Shown here piece by piece: positions 16,922 through 26,804 of a stretch of 64,000 nucleotides of DNA. Each line of letters opens with the position of its first letter. Position 1 is the stretch's first letter. This DNA comes from DATKUC01 sp964553615 (lineage in GTDB: Bacteria > Spirochaetota > Spirochaetia > DSM-27196 > DATKUC01), in NCBI GenBank assembly GCA_964553615.1, contig CAZKMA010000013.1, positions 20,194 through 84,193 on the forward strand, given 5' to 3'. The notes beneath the pieces were generated by a model. That model was not told where the DNA came from, ran no database searches, and was given only the letters and a program-made list of their open reading frames with translations. Made by a program: the position numbers and the translations under genes.

Positions 16922-18958
16922 ATGAGCAAAGTCAAGCTGATCTTCGGTACTACGAATACGCAACCGGTAGGCACTCCGGATGAAGAGGTGGAGGCAATCT
17001 ACCAGCGCGCGTATAAGCCGTTTATCCGAGAGCTTTACAATTTTCCCGAAGTTCCCGTTACGCTTCACTATTCAGGAACACTGCTCCATTGGATGCAGGA
17101 GCGCCATTCGGAGTTTATCGACGTGCTTGCCGAGATGGTGGGGCGCCGGCAGGTCGAATTGCTCGGAGGGCCGTTCTACGACCCGGTTCTGCCTTTGATT
17201 CCGCGCGCCGACGCGCTCGGACAGATCGAGAGCCTTACCACGCTCATTCGAAAGCTTTTTGGTCGGCGACCGCGTGGCAGCTGGATTACGGAACAGGTCT
17301 GGGAACCTTCTCTTGCTTCGACACTCAAGAACAGCGGAATGGAGTACATATTTCTCGACGACTACCATTTCCTGACCGGTGGACTGTCGGGGAACGATCT
17401 GAATAGACCCGTCATTACCGAAGACCAGGGAAAGACGATTATTGTCTTTCCCAACAGTCGCGACCTCCAGGAAACGATGTGCAACGGAGATCCGGAAAGC
17501 GTCATTGAATATCTGCGCGGCAGGACTGACGACGAGGATGATGATGATCGGGTCGTCGTTGCAATTTATGACGGATGGCGCTTCGGCGGCACGGACGACA
17601 GCGGGCGGATCTGTTACGGGGACAAATGGCTCCATCGGTTGCTCACCCTGATCCGGGACAACCGCGACTGGATCCAGCCGGTGAATCCGTGGCGTTATCT
17701 GCGTCGCCCGGTTTCGCGGACCAGGGCATATTTCCCCTCCACATCGTATGAAGAGATGATGTACTGGACGCTTTCGCCGCAACGCCAGAAAGATCTGGTC
17801 GGTGTGCGCGACAAGCTCGGCACCAAGAATGGACGGAGTGCCTACATGTTCGGGGGCTTTTTCCGGCACTTTCTGACCCGGTATCCGGAAAGCAATCTGC
17901 TGTATGCAAAAATGCAGTACACACACATTCTGGTAAATCAGCTGCGCGGCGATAAGTACCGAAAACTCTCTGCGCGGGAGGAATTGTGGAAGGGACAGTG
18001 CCACAACGCATACTGGCACGGACGCTCGGGCGGCATCTACAAGAACCACCTTCGCAAGATGATCTATGCGTCCCTGATCGAAGCAGAGAAGGTCACTCGT
18101 GATCCCGGTGTTTTTATTCCTTCGATAATTACCGTGGATTTCGACATGGACGGACTGATTGAATACCTGTACCAGGGGCAGGATCTCAACGCGTACGTGC
18201 ATGTGCAGGGCGGAATCCTCATTGAGCTCGACTATCTTCCGTCGCCGTGGAATTACCTGGATACCCTCGGTCGTCGACCGGAAGTGTATCATACTGCCGA
18301 GATTGCCGCCCTCGGATATGACACATACACCCGCAAATCCTTCATCGATCATTTTCTGGATCCCGATGACACGCTGGATCTCTTTTGCGCCGCGCAACAG
18401 AGAGAGCGCGGCAGGTTCCACTGCTCAATGTATGAGGTGCGGAGCTACAACCGCGAGCAGCACACCCTGAGCCTTGCGGCAAACGGAATGGTGAAAGACG
18501 ACCAGGGTGAAGTTCCGATCGAGCTGCACAAAGTCTATCGCTTCCGAGATACCACTGTGGTGGTCGAATACTCGTTGCGGAATCTGGGAAACCGTGATAT
18601 TCATCTTGTCTTTGCAGTAGAAATGAATTTTGCATTCGAGTCGATGTCGGACGAAGATCTCCATGTTTATCAGAATTCAGATGGAACAGGTGTTCGAGAC
18701 ATCGGCCCGCAGAAACAGGCGCTCGCTTCAACAGCGTCGATGCTGTTCGAAGATCTGATAAACAGGGTTTCAATTCAGTTGACACTGTCCGAGCCGACGG
18801 ATCTGTGGTGCACACCGGTGGAAACCGTTGCCCAATCGGAGAACGGGCTCGAGAGCTATTACCAGTCCTCCTGCGTGGTCCCGAGGTACGAGCTGGCGCT
18901 GCCGGCGGACGCTGAATGGCGGGCCGATTTCACGCTCACGCTCGGAAAACTCTCCTGA
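16922..18958 (+). CDS. GH57 family 4-alpha-glucanotransferase (DUF1925/DUF1926 type)
   Basis: 678 residues, the size of GH57 4-alpha-glucanotransferases such as the Thermococcus litoralis enzyme. The predicted nucleophile is Glu124 in WITEQVWEPSL and the acid/base Asp217 in IYDGWRFGG; both fall at almost the same positions as in the Thermococcus enzyme (E123, D214). A helical middle region begins around TSYEEMMYWTLSP, and a beta-sandwich C-terminal domain follows. It transfers glucan chains during alpha-glucan or maltodextrin metabolism. No signal peptide is seen, so it is cytoplasmic. The ribosome site is GAGAGGGGA. Confidence 0.85.
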   Translation: MSKVKLIFGTTNTQPVGTPDEEVEAIYQRAYKPFIRELYNFPEVPVTLHYSGTLLHWMQERHSEFIDVLAEMVGRRQVELLGGPFYDPVLPLIPRADALGQIESLTTLIRKLFGRRPRGSWITEQVWEPSLASTLKNSGMEYIFLDDYHFLTGGLSGNDLNRPVITEDQGKTIIVFPNSRDLQETMCNGDPESVIEYLRGRTDDEDDDDRVVVAIYDGWRFGGTDDSGRICYGDKWLHRLLTLIRDNRDWIQPVNPWRYLRRPVSRTRAYFPSTSYEEMMYWTLSPQRQKDLVGVRDKLGTKNGRSAYMFGGFFRHFLTRYPESNLLYAKMQYTHILVNQLRGDKYRKLSAREELWKGQCHNAYWHGRSGGIYKNHLRKMIYASLIEAEKVTRDPGVFIPSIITVDFDMDGLIEYLYQGQDLNAYVHVQGGILIELDYLPSPWNYLDTLGRRPEVYHTAEIAALGYDTYTRKSFIDHFLDPDDTLDLFCAAQQRERGRFHCSMYEVRSYNREQHTLSLAANGMVKDDQGEVPIELHKVYRFRDTTVVVEYSLRNLGNRDIHLVFAVEMNFAFESMSDEDLHVYQNSDGTGVRDIGPQKQALASTASMLFEDLINRVSIQLTLSEPTDLWCTPVETVAQSENGLESYYQSSCVVPRYELALPADAEWRADFTLTLGKLS

Positions 18959-18987
18959 ATCCACGAATCAGCTGAATCGGGGAAATC

Positions 18988-20271
18988 TCAGGTGGCCGGA
19001 CGTGCATCCAGGATCGCGTCCATCCAGGGACGTGTTGCGGTGTAATATGCATTGCGTGCCAGAAGAAACGCCAGAAACGCCTGTTTGTACATTTTCTGGA
19101 AGTAGTATGCCTGTCCGAGGTAGAACTGCGCGCGTGCGCGAACATCCTGCGAAAGAGGCAGCGTAAGGAAGTTGTCAAGCTGCTTGACCGTATCTGCCCA
19201 GTTCCGTTGGGAAAACTGCGCTCCTACAATTCCCTTGAGCGTATACTCTTCGCCCTTGTCGGCCGCCACGCGGTCTTCTGCAAGCACCTCAGGTTCGAGC
19301 GGCCGCGGCGAGGCAATATGGATTCCGTTCACCAGTTTGTTCACTGCGTCCAGAGACTTCTGGTCCAGCGGTACATTGCTTGCCGGAACGTTCAGCGAAG
19401 GTGCAAGCGAAGAGCCGTTCTGGATGTTTTCCTGCAGGATCAGATAGGGAAGGGGAGTGGTCCGTCGCGGCGGCAGGGTGGTGGTCGGTATGCCGATTGT
19501 TCGGGGACCGAGTGGAACTTCCACCGGCCTGTCGGTTGCATTCCGGCCGGCAACGAGCGACATGCTTCCGGACGTGAGCAACGCAGTATCCACCAGGGCG
19601 TAGTAGTAGCCGATCCCGGGCACCGGGAAATCGGTCGCTGCGGTCGCCCCGGATGAGATTTCCTGGATCTGCGTTGCACCGGCAAGCGCATCGGTAGAGA
19701 GGATGGGCGAGGTGCTCCGGTAGAGCGCGAGGGTGCGTTCGGGTCGGGATGCCTCGAACCGGATGGTAACTGCATTGTCCGTTGCCGTCGCACTGACTCC
19801 GGAAACCGTGGCTGCAAGCTGCTGATCCGTGGCCATCTTTGTAACCGCAACCGGTTTCACGGTAACATTCCGGAACGGTACAAAGACTTCATATACGCCG
19901 TTTCCGGGCTTTTCCATGAGAACCGCATAGTAGTAGTCGCCGGGATGTGGCGGTACATCCAGGAATGATTCCACGCCGGGTTTCGCGGTTCCGATGAGCG
20001 TTGCATCCGCAAAGGTATCCGCTGCGAACTCATGCGTCGACCGATAGATGCGAATTGGACCGGATGGGTCGGCGGGATCCTGCCAGGTGAGCTTGACGAG
20101 AGGATCTTTCATTGCAATTCGAAGCCGCGAGACGTAGGGCGCAAAAACTGCCGACGTGGAACCGCCGCCTGGCTGGTCCTGCGCACGTGCACCTGGCGCG
20201 CCTGCGGCCAGGATGACGAGTAAACAGGCAACCATGGTGGCCAATCGAGGGGAACTCCGGCGGTCAGTCAT
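18988..20271 (-). CDS. Exported protein with fibronectin-III-like repeats and a TPR-like C-terminus
   Basis: 427 residues with a signal peptide (LATMVACLLVILAAGAPGARA). Two related ~100-residue modules follow, each with a KLTWQDP/ IRIYRS or TIRFEAS/ LALYRSTSP pattern and a YYYAVL or YYYALVD strand, which is Fn3-like. The last ~90 residues contain a TPR-like unit (ARAQFYLGQAYYFQKMYKQA). The ATG at 20271 has a GGAGAG ribosome site; the frame extends 11 codons upstream without support. Envelope location is likely; function unknown. Confidence 0.7.
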   Translation of the reverse strand: MTDRRSSPRLATMVACLLVILAAGAPGARAQDQPGGGSTSAVFAPYVSRLRIAMKDPLVKLTWQDPADPSGPIRIYRSTHEFAADTFADATLIGTAKPGVESFLDVPPHPGDYYYAVLMEKPGNGVYEVFVPFRNVTVKPVAVTKMATDQQLAATVSGVSATATDNAVTIRFEASRPERTLALYRSTSPILSTDALAGATQIQEISSGATAATDFPVPGIGYYYALVDTALLTSGSMSLVAGRNATDRPVEVPLGPRTIGIPTTTLPPRRTTPLPYLILQENIQNGSSLAPSLNVPASNVPLDQKSLDAVNKLVNGIHIASPRPLEPEVLAEDRVAADKGEEYTLKGIVGAQFSQRNWADTVKQLDNFLTLPLSQDVRARAQFYLGQAYYFQKMYKQAFLAFLLARNAYYTATRPWMDAILDARPAT

Positions 20272-20309
20272 TTTCTCTCCGTGTCTGGATCCTCTGCAAG
20301 ACATCTACC

Positions 20310-20339
20310 ATACTAATCGGCGTCCCGAAAAGATGTCCA
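20310..20339 (-). promoter_or_regulatory. Candidate promoter of the Fn3-like exported protein gene
   Basis: Minus-strand TGGACA (20334-20339), 18-base spacer, TAGTAT (20310-20315). It is divergent from the prfB promoter. Confidence 0.5.
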
Positions 20340-20386
20340 TAGGTTTTTTCCGACAGAAAAAAGGGCTGCGCTCACAGAGGGAGCGG

Positions 20387-20415
20387 TGGAAAAGCTGCCA
20401 CATTATCTATATATT
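20387..20415 (+). promoter_or_regulatory. Candidate prfB promoter
   Basis: TGGAAA (20387-20392), 17-base spacer, TATATT (20410-20415), giving a leader of about 20 bases that carries the strong ribosome site CTGGAGGAAAAG. Confidence 0.45.
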
Positions 20416-20440
20416 GGAACAAAACCCTGGAGGAAAAGAT

Positions 20441-21545
20441 ATGCTACAAGATCTCACAGCACCAATAGACGAGCTGCGTGAAGAAGTCATGGATACCTGG
20501 AGGCGTCTTTGACCCGGTTACGACGCGCCGGGAAATAGAGGAACTCGAGGCACAGACATCGGATCCGACATTCTGGGAAAACCGCGAGAGGGCAGAGAAG
20601 ATACTCACCGGAATAAAAAGACTGAGAGACCGGATTGAGCCATGGGAGCTGTTGAAGCAGGATGTGGAAGACATGAACGAGCTTCTCATGCTGGCAGTTG
20701 GCGAGAAAGACGAGAGCCTCGAGAAGGAAATCAGGGAGAGCCTTGAGCGCAATAGCGAGCGGTTCGAAAAACTGCGAATCCTTGAGCTGCTGAGCGACAA
20801 GTACGATTCAAACCCTGCGTTCCTTACAATTCATTCGGGCGCCGGAGGCACAGAGGCATGCGACTGGGTGAGTATGCTGTTGCGCATGTATCTCCGATGG
20901 ACAGAGCGCCGGGGATTCAAGACTGAGATTCTGGACCTTCAGGAAGCGGAGGGGGGAGTAAAGTCCGTCACTCTCGAAGTTGACGGTGACCATGCATACG
21001 GGTACATGAAAGCGGAAACCGGCGTTCATCGACTGGTCCGGATATCGCCGTTCGATTCAGCGGGTCGCCGGCATACCTCTTTTGCATCGGTATATGCGTC
21101 CCCGGTTATCGAGGAAGACATAGATATCGACATAAAACCGGAGGACATCCGGGTGGACACCTACAGGGCTTCGGGCGCCGGAGGTCAGCATATCAACAAG
21201 ACCGATTCGGCCGTTCGACTTACCCACTACGAGACCGGGATTGTTGTACAGTGTCAGAATGAACGCAGCCAGCACAAGAACCGGGCAACGGCAATGAAGG
21301 TACTTGCCTCGCGGCTTTACGAGTACTATCGTGAAGAGCAGCAGGCGGAGCAGGCGAAATCGGCACAGGAGAAACATGACATCTCCTGGGGGAACCAGAT
21401 TCGCTCCTATGTCTTTCACCCGTACAACATGGTGAAGGATCATCGAACAAAGGCTGAAGTCGGGAACGTCCAGGGCGTAATGGACGGAGATATCGACGGC
21501 TTCATCGAAGAGTACCTGCGCCAGCAGTGGGCAAACAAGCAGTAA
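20441..21545 (+). CDS. prfB: Peptide chain release factor 2, with programmed +1 frameshift
   Basis: RF2 is made from two frames. The first 23 codons start at ATG 20441 and reach CTT TGA at 20507-20512. Ribosomes slip +1 on CTT and continue at GAC (20511) to the stop at 21543-21545, for 367 residues. An internal Shine-Dalgarno-like AGG sits just before the slip site (GAGGCGTCTTTGAC), and the in-frame stop is UGA, which RF2 itself reads: the classic autoregulation. The protein has the SPF stop-recognition tripeptide (RISPFDSAG) and the catalytic GGQ loop (SGAGGQHINKT). The break is therefore not a mutation. Confidence 0.96.
20505..20513 (+). promoter_or_regulatory. Programmed +1 frameshift site of prfB
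   Basis: The site is CTTTGAC preceded by AGGCGT. The AGG stimulates slippage, CTT is the slip codon and UGA is the paused stop codon. Low RF2 activity favours frameshifting and so raises RF2 synthesis. Confidence 0.92.
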
Positions 21546-21552
21546 CGGGCGG

Positions 21553-21945
21553 TTGGCAGGCGTGAAAGCGAAGGATGCGCGGCTCCTCATAGTAGACGAT
21601 CTCGAGTTCATGCGGACAGCCATTCAGGATATCCTTCGTGCTGCCGGATTCGTGCAGATCAACGAAGCGGTCAACGGCCGGGACGGACTCCTCCGGTACG
21701 AAAGGACTGAGCCCGATCTGGTGCTGCTCGATATCGCCATGCCGGAAATGGACGGTATTACCATGCTCCAGCGGCTCATGCGTGCTCACCCGACTGCACG
21801 TGTGGTCATGTGCAGTGCGCTCGGGGAAGAACAGATGATAGTGCGCGCAATTCAGCTCGGTGCTCGCGATTTTATCGTAAAGCCCTTCAAGCCGGAACGC
21901 GTTACCTCTGCCGTGCGGAAAGTACTTGGTCTGGATGGAACGTAG
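21553..21945 (+). CDS. CheY-like single-domain response regulator
   Basis: 130 residues, a receiver domain with no output domain. The acidic pair is in LLIVDDLEFMR, the phosphorylated Asp in LVLLDIAMPEMDG, the Thr/Ser position in VVMCSALGE and the conserved Lys in FIVKPFKPERV. The start is TTG at 21553, or GTG at 21562; neither has a good ribosome site. It begins eight bases after prfB and overlaps the next gene by eleven bases, so the three are probably one transcript. Partner kinase and output are not in the window. Confidence 0.88.
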   Translation: MAGVKAKDARLLIVDDLEFMRTAIQDILRAAGFVQINEAVNGRDGLLRYERTEPDLVLLDIAMPEMDGITMLQRLMRAHPTARVVMCSALGEEQMIVRAIQLGARDFIVKPFKPERVTSAVRKVLGLDGT

Positions 21946-23416
21946 GGAATTTCAAGCTGCCGTCATGCTCATTGCCACACTTTCGGCCGGCCCTGTATCT
22001 GCCGCGGACGCACCGCAGGCAATTCCAGCCGATACGGTGAAAGATTGGAATGTTGGAGTCAGTACCTTCATCGAGACCAACCTCCCGAAGGAATACGGCT
22101 ATCTGACCGCGAGTGTCCCGCAGCTTCTGGAATCGGACCTCCAGGGGTTGGAGACTCACCAGTATTCGGATGCGGAGCGATCCGCCAGGCAGACGACCAT
22201 CCTTCAGGATACGATTGAACAGGCGGGAAAATCGCTGTCCGATCTGGTGCAGAAGCGAGATCAGATCATCTTCAATCCCGGGAGCGCAACGGTTCCCTCC
22301 AGCCAGTATGCCGCCATCGACAAACAGATCCTGCCCGCCCGTTCGCGGCTCGCGTTCCTTCGGGGGCTTTCTCCGTCCCAGGTGGACGTTCCACGGGAAA
22401 AGCCGATACAGTTCTCCGGCGAGGGCGCAAGCGCGCAGCCAGGAGATTCCGGCGGGAAACTGCTCTCCGTGCCGGACGGCCATCCCGGCGAGCTTGCCGC
22501 CGCCATGAAGGTTGACGTTCTGGTGTACGGGAAGATCAGCTATACCGCGGGAATTGCCTATCTGGACATATACGCGTACAACCAGGCTCTTCAGCGGGTG
22601 GATTACCACAAGGAGTACGCAAGCCCGCCGGAGCAACTCTATGACTGGGTGCCGTTTGCCGCCGACGAGCTTGCCGGGTATCTGCTGGGTCGAGAGTGGG
22701 GAAGTCTGCGAGTTCAGGTGGAGCCTTCGAGCGCCGCTATCCGGGTGGATGGTACACTGATTGGCTTCGGAAGCGCTGCCGCAAACTACCTGCCAACGGG
22801 AGCTCACACTGTTACCGTTACCGAAAACGGGTACAAAGAGGCGGCACGTACGGTGGTGCTCGCTGCGTCTAAAACAGAGAAATTGTCCATCTCGCTGACG
22901 GCGGAACCGAGGGGGAAAAGCCTCATCGAGTCCACTCCGACTGGCGCAAATGTCTACATGGGAGCGCTCTGGATAGGGAAGACACCGCTATCGGTCCCGC
23001 TGCCTGCAGAACCGGAAGAGGTGCGGCTGAGCATGAAGGGGTATCTTGATTCCCATTTCCTTCTCTCTCCCGACGGACCGAAGGCTGTGCGTCGAAACCT
23101 CGTCCTTGCGGCCATCGACTGGACGAAGGAGATAGAGGGGCGTCGCAACACGTTTTACCGGAACCTGGGATGGTTTGTGCTTTCGGTGCCCATACCGGTG
23201 ATATTGAACGGCCTGTATCAGAACGATGTACTCGCCGCAACGAGCTCAACATTTGCCACTCTGACTCCGGATGCACAGAACCAGGTCATTGTCCGCGGCA
23301 ACACCTTCTACTGGGCGAGCTGGGGTACCGCAATTCTCAGCGCGGGTTTGTTCGTCAATGCCTTTATCAGTCTCGTCGAATACATTCAAGCCGGCCAGGA
23401 ATATCATGTCCGGTAG
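21935..23416 (+). CDS. PEGA-domain envelope protein
   Basis: 493 residues with a probable N-terminal signal peptide (AVMLIATLSAGPVSA). Two adjacent PEGA modules occupy about residues 265-400: SLRVQVEPSSAAIRVDGTLI and KSLIESTPTGANVYMGALWI. The first ~230 residues resemble a GNA1162/curli-assembly-type lipoprotein domain only loosely. Two membrane segments near the C-terminus (WFVLSVPIPVILNGLY, ILSAGLFVNAFISLV) suggest anchoring. The ATG overlaps the end of the response regulator gene, so it is probably translationally coupled. Function unknown; PEGA modules usually work at the cell surface or envelope. Confidence 0.75.
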   Translation: MERREFQAAVMLIATLSAGPVSAADAPQAIPADTVKDWNVGVSTFIETNLPKEYGYLTASVPQLLESDLQGLETHQYSDAERSARQTTILQDTIEQAGKSLSDLVQKRDQIIFNPGSATVPSSQYAAIDKQILPARSRLAFLRGLSPSQVDVPREKPIQFSGEGASAQPGDSGGKLLSVPDGHPGELAAAMKVDVLVYGKISYTAGIAYLDIYAYNQALQRVDYHKEYASPPEQLYDWVPFAADELAGYLLGREWGSLRVQVEPSSAAIRVDGTLIGFGSAAANYLPTGAHTVTVTENGYKEAARTVVLAASKTEKLSISLTAEPRGKSLIESTPTGANVYMGALWIGKTPLSVPLPAEPEEVRLSMKGYLDSHFLLSPDGPKAVRRNLVLAAIDWTKEIEGRRNTFYRNLGWFVLSVPIPVILNGLYQNDVLAATSSTFATLTPDAQNQVIVRGNTFYWASWGTAILSAGLFVNAFISLVEYIQAGQEYHVR

Positions 23417-23444
23417 ACACAACATCCACAACAAGGAGAATCAC

Positions 23445-24323
23445 ATGATCCGGAAAAGGTTCGGTGCGCGACTGCTGGAACTGTTCGGAGTCGGCGTCGG
23501 AACCGACGAGTTCTACGAAGAGCTTGAAGACTTGCTGATCGAAGGCGATATGGGAACAGACGTGACTTATAGTGCCATCGATGAACTCAAGGCGTATTCC
23601 AGGGATCACAGGATTACGTCCCGGGAAGACCTTGCCGCCGGATTGAAGGCCGTTCTTCGACCATACATTCGTTACGGGGAGCCGGTTTTCGAGCAGGATG
23701 CGCTGAATGTCTATCTCATCCTTGGCGTAAACGGCACGGGCAAGACAACCACAATTGCGAAGATGGCGGATTACTACCGAACAGTTCGCGGATTGTCCGG
23801 CCTTGTCCTGGTTGCCGGGGACACGTTTCGCGCCGCAGCGGTCGACCAGCTGAGGCTGCACGGAGAACGGCTCGGTGTTCGCGTTGTCAGCCAGGGGGCA
23901 GGCGCGGATCCTGCAGCCGTCATCTACGACGGAATAACGAGTGCCCGTTCCCGCGGTGAGCAACTTCTCCTTGCCGACACAGCCGGCCGCATGCATAATC
24001 GGCAGGACCTTGTCCGGGAGCTCGAAAAGATTGACAAGGTGGTGCGAGGACGAATGGAGGGTGGTAACTACCGCAAGCTCCTGGTCATCGACGCAACTAC
24101 CGGACAGAATGGACTTCGGCAGGCGGAGATTTTCAATGAAGCGGTCGGCGTAGACGGGGTAATCCTGACGAAGTACGACTCCACCGCACGAGGCGGGATG
24201 GTTGTGTCCATCAGCAAGGCTCTCGATCTCCCGTTTTGTTACGTTGGTACCGGGGAACGATACAAGGACATTGCACCGTTCGATCCTGACCTGTACCTGG
24301 ACGGTCTTCTGGACGTCTCCTGA
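23445..24323 (+). CDS. ftsY: Signal recognition particle receptor FtsY
   Basis: SRP-type GTPase of 292 residues with an N domain followed by the G domain: G1 GVNGTGKTTTIAK, the DTFRAAAVDQL motif, G3 DTAGRMHN and G4 TKYD. It docks SRP-ribosome complexes at the membrane. The long acidic A domain of E. coli FtsY is absent; instead the N-terminus is a short basic helix (MIRKRFGARLLELF), as in other minimal FtsY proteins. An AAGGAGAA ribosome site supports the ATG at 23445; the frame runs further upstream without support. Its stop overlaps the next start (TGATG). Confidence 0.95.
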   Translation: MIRKRFGARLLELFGVGVGTDEFYEELEDLLIEGDMGTDVTYSAIDELKAYSRDHRITSREDLAAGLKAVLRPYIRYGEPVFEQDALNVYLILGVNGTGKTTTIAKMADYYRTVRGLSGLVLVAGDTFRAAAVDQLRLHGERLGVRVVSQGAGADPAAVIYDGITSARSRGEQLLLADTAGRMHNRQDLVRELEKIDKVVRGRMEGGNYRKLLVIDATTGQNGLRQAEIFNEAVGVDGVILTKYDSTARGGMVVSISKALDLPFCYVGTGERYKDIAPFDPDLYLDGLLDVS

Positions 24324-25504
24324 TGCGATATCTCCCTTCGCGACGATCGTTCGGCCGGATGGGGATTGTCTCCCTCCTCCTGTTCGCCGCCGCGGCCTCT
24401 GCTTATGCCGATGCGGCGTGGTTTCGGTCCGATTCACTCGGGAACCGGCTGGAGGCCGAGAGTCCGCCGTCGGGTGCGGCTCTCGAAGGGAAGACCGGCT
24501 ATCTGCTGAAGGTGGAGCGTGTCGGACGGACGGAAACGGATATTCTCTACCTGGACGGGTCTCTCGATACGCGCACCGTCAGGCAATTCGGCACAGACGG
24601 GAAGCTGGAGCGGACGACCGAGTATCACGGGGAGATGATCTTCCAGACAACTGAATTTACCGCAACCGGTCAGCCGTCGAAGGAGACCTTCTACTCGGAT
24701 GGAAGGCCTTCCACGGAGACCGTATATGCATACCGGGAGGGTCGCCCTGTCTCCTCCGTCGCTTACCGGTTCACCACTGCAGAGACCGGCACCGTACGGG
24801 ACGAGAAGCCTGCCTGGGAGGACCAGTATCTCTACTATCCCGGCAGCACCGATGGTCCACCGGTGACCGGCCACACGTCCACGGGTGCCCTGCGCGAGGT
24901 GAGGCGGCTCTACGCGGATGGAACCGAACGCATTTCCCGCTATGACTACGGTGGTTCTCGCCTCATAGAGGAATGGCAGGGAAGCACGAAGTCGGGAAGC
25001 CTGACCCGGTACGACGCGGCAGGACGCAGGTCTATGCGAGAGCGCTGGAACGATGGTACGCTGTTGAGCCGGGAAGTGTTTCGCTACGGGAAGAACGACG
25101 AACTGGTGTCCTCGAAAATCGAGGATTTCTCAGCCAAAACGGTGACCGAGCTGGAGTATGTCGCGGGAAATGTGACGAGCGAGTCGATTTCCCGCAATGG
25201 CGCGGTAATATCCAGGACACAGAGTAAGTTTGTGGACGGAAGGCTCGAGTCCCGGCGGGTTTCGCAGGATGGAGCGGTAGAAGAGTGGAAGTACACGTAT
25301 GGCGAGTCCGGGAAGAAGCTTACAGAATCGTACTATCTCGACGGTCAGATAGTGGAGATCATCCACCACACGAAAGACGGCAACTCGTATCACGAGCGAT
25401 ACCGGGACGGCAGACTCGTCCTGCGAACTTACTATGAGGGTGAGCGACGCGTGAAAGAGGAGCTCATACGGGATGGCCAGGTTGTCCGCTCACTGGCGTT
25501 TTAG
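24323..25504 (+). CDS. Exported repeat protein (MORN/YD-like beta repeats)
   Basis: 393 residues with an N-terminal signal peptide (IVSLLLFAAAASAYA). The body is a run of short beta-hairpin repeats of the form 'DGK-x-x-R-T-x-E-Y' and 'DGRP-x-x-E-T-x-Y' (for example FGTDGKLERTTEYHG, FYSDGRPSTETVYAY, YRDGRLVLRTYYEG), similar to MORN or YwqK-type antitoxin repeats. No catalytic motif is seen. It sits between ftsY and the Lol permease gene with 1- and 32-base overlaps, so it belongs to that transcript. Envelope function is inferred from context only. Confidence 0.7.
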   Translation: MRYLPSRRSFGRMGIVSLLLFAAAASAYADAAWFRSDSLGNRLEAESPPSGAALEGKTGYLLKVERVGRTETDILYLDGSLDTRTVRQFGTDGKLERTTEYHGEMIFQTTEFTATGQPSKETFYSDGRPSTETVYAYREGRPVSSVAYRFTTAETGTVRDEKPAWEDQYLYYPGSTDGPPVTGHTSTGALREVRRLYADGTERISRYDYGGSRLIEEWQGSTKSGSLTRYDAAGRRSMRERWNDGTLLSREVFRYGKNDELVSSKIEDFSAKTVTELEYVAGNVTSESISRNGAVISRTQSKFVDGRLESRRVSQDGAVEEWKYTYGESGKKLTESYYLDGQIVEIIHHTKDGNSYHERYRDGRLVLRTYYEGERRVKEELIRDGQVVRSLAF

Positions 25505-26804
25505 GCTCGGCTGGATCTTTTTCGTCGCGCGGCGGTATTTCCGCACCCGACGAAGAGAGAAGGGGCACACCGCATCCGTCCTGTCGGTCGCCGGTATTGC
25601 CGCCGGTGTAATGACTCTCATCGTTGTACTCGCGGTAATGAACGGGTTTCAGCTTACTACCATCAGATCCATTCTGCAGGTGAACTCGTATCACCTTCGC
25701 GTTCATGTTCAGGGAGAGCGACAGCCGGATCCTTCGGTGCTTCGAGCATTGCGTTCCGTTTCCGGTGTGAAAGCGGTTGTGCCGTTTGTTGACATACAGA
25801 CGGTGGCGCAAGGCTACTTTTCAGGCATTCAGGCGGTCTCGTTGCGAGGGGTGCCACCGGATGCGCTCTCTCTGGATCCAAGCCTGGCCTCAAGTCTTCA
25901 CATGATTGCCGGCAGATTCGATCTTTCCCGTCCGGGGTCGGTTGTTCTGGGCGTCGAGCTCGCGCGAACACTCGGCGTTCGGATCGGAGACACGGTGTCC
26001 ATCCTGAGCGTGCTGGACGCCGCTTCCTCCGGGAAGAGGCCACAGTTCACCGTTACCGGCATTTTCAAGACCGGATTCTACGACTACGACCTGAGCTGGG
26101 GATTTGTCTCCCTTGCCGAAGCGTACGATGTTTTTGGGGCATCCGGGGATCTCATCTATGGGATCAAACTCGACAACAGGTTTGCCGACCAGTCTGCGGC
26201 CGCACGTATTCGTGCGGTCCTGCCGTCGGTCACCGGATCGAAAGTGAGCGTGGAATCCTGGAGAGTATTCAACCGGGCAATATTCGGTGCGTTGAGCGTC
26301 GAAAAGTCGGCCATGATGCTTCTCGTTGGTCTGATATTTCTGGTGGTCGGCGTGAATATTTACCAGTCGCTGCGGCGTACCGTCTACGAACGCACTGAAG
26401 ATATCGGGGTTCTGAAGGCGATGGGAGCACCGCCGCTTGCAATACAGCTTGTGTTCGTGTTCGACGGGCTGTTCATCGGCCTGCTTGGTGCCCTGATCGG
26501 GACTGCACTCGGGCTTTTCCTGTCGGTGAACGTGAACGGGGTCTTTTCCGTGACAGAGTCCATTGTGAATGGTCTGCTCGCGGTGGGTGGTCCGGCCCTT
26601 CAGTCTCTGGTTGGAATTCGGGCAGGCGATTTTACCATCTTTTCCCCTGAGTATTTCTATCTGTCCGCCGTGCCCACTCACGTGGTATTCGAAGAAGTAT
26701 TCGGCATCTTTGTTTTCGCAGTGCTGTCCGCCGTGGTGGCCAGTCTCTTTGCGGCGCTGCGAATTGCTCGAATCAAACCAGCCACCGTGTTGAGGTATGA
26801 ATAG
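25473..26804 (+). CDS. LolC/LolE-family lipoprotein-releasing ABC permease (first)
   Basis: 443 residues with the MacB/FtsX layout: one membrane helix near residue 40 (SVAGIAAGVMTLIVVLAVMNG), a ~230-residue periplasmic domain, and three C-terminal helices including the coupling segment ERTEDIGVLKAMGAPP. This class extracts lipoproteins from the inner membrane for delivery to the outer membrane. It directly precedes the ATPase gene, and a second permease follows, so the transporter is probably a C2DE-type heterodimer. Confidence 0.88.
   Translation: MARLSAHWRFRLGWIFFVARRYFRTRRREKGHTASVLSVAGIAAGVMTLIVVLAVMNGFQLTTIRSILQVNSYHLRVHVQGERQPDPSVLRALRSVSGVKAVVPFVDIQTVAQGYFSGIQAVSLRGVPPDALSLDPSLASSLHMIAGRFDLSRPGSVVLGVELARTLGVRIGDTVSILSVLDAASSGKRPQFTVTGIFKTGFYDYDLSWGFVSLAEAYDVFGASGDLIYGIKLDNRFADQSAAARIRAVLPSVTGSKVSVESWRVFNRAIFGALSVEKSAMMLLVGLIFLVVGVNIYQSLRRTVYERTEDIGVLKAMGAPPLAIQLVFVFDGLFIGLLGALIGTALGLFLSVNVNGVFSVTESIVNGLLAVGGPALQSLVGIRAGDFTIFSPEYFYLSAVPTHVVFEEVFGIFVFAVLSAVVASLFAALRIARIKPATVLRYE

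Noticed and set aside
17072..18421. 449-codon frame antisense to the GH57 gene
   Set aside because: The plus strand carries GH57 catalytic motifs; the antisense product has no recognisable features.
20478..21545. prfB as a shortened or broken gene starting at the internal frame
   Set aside because: The canonical +1 slip site restores the full-length protein.
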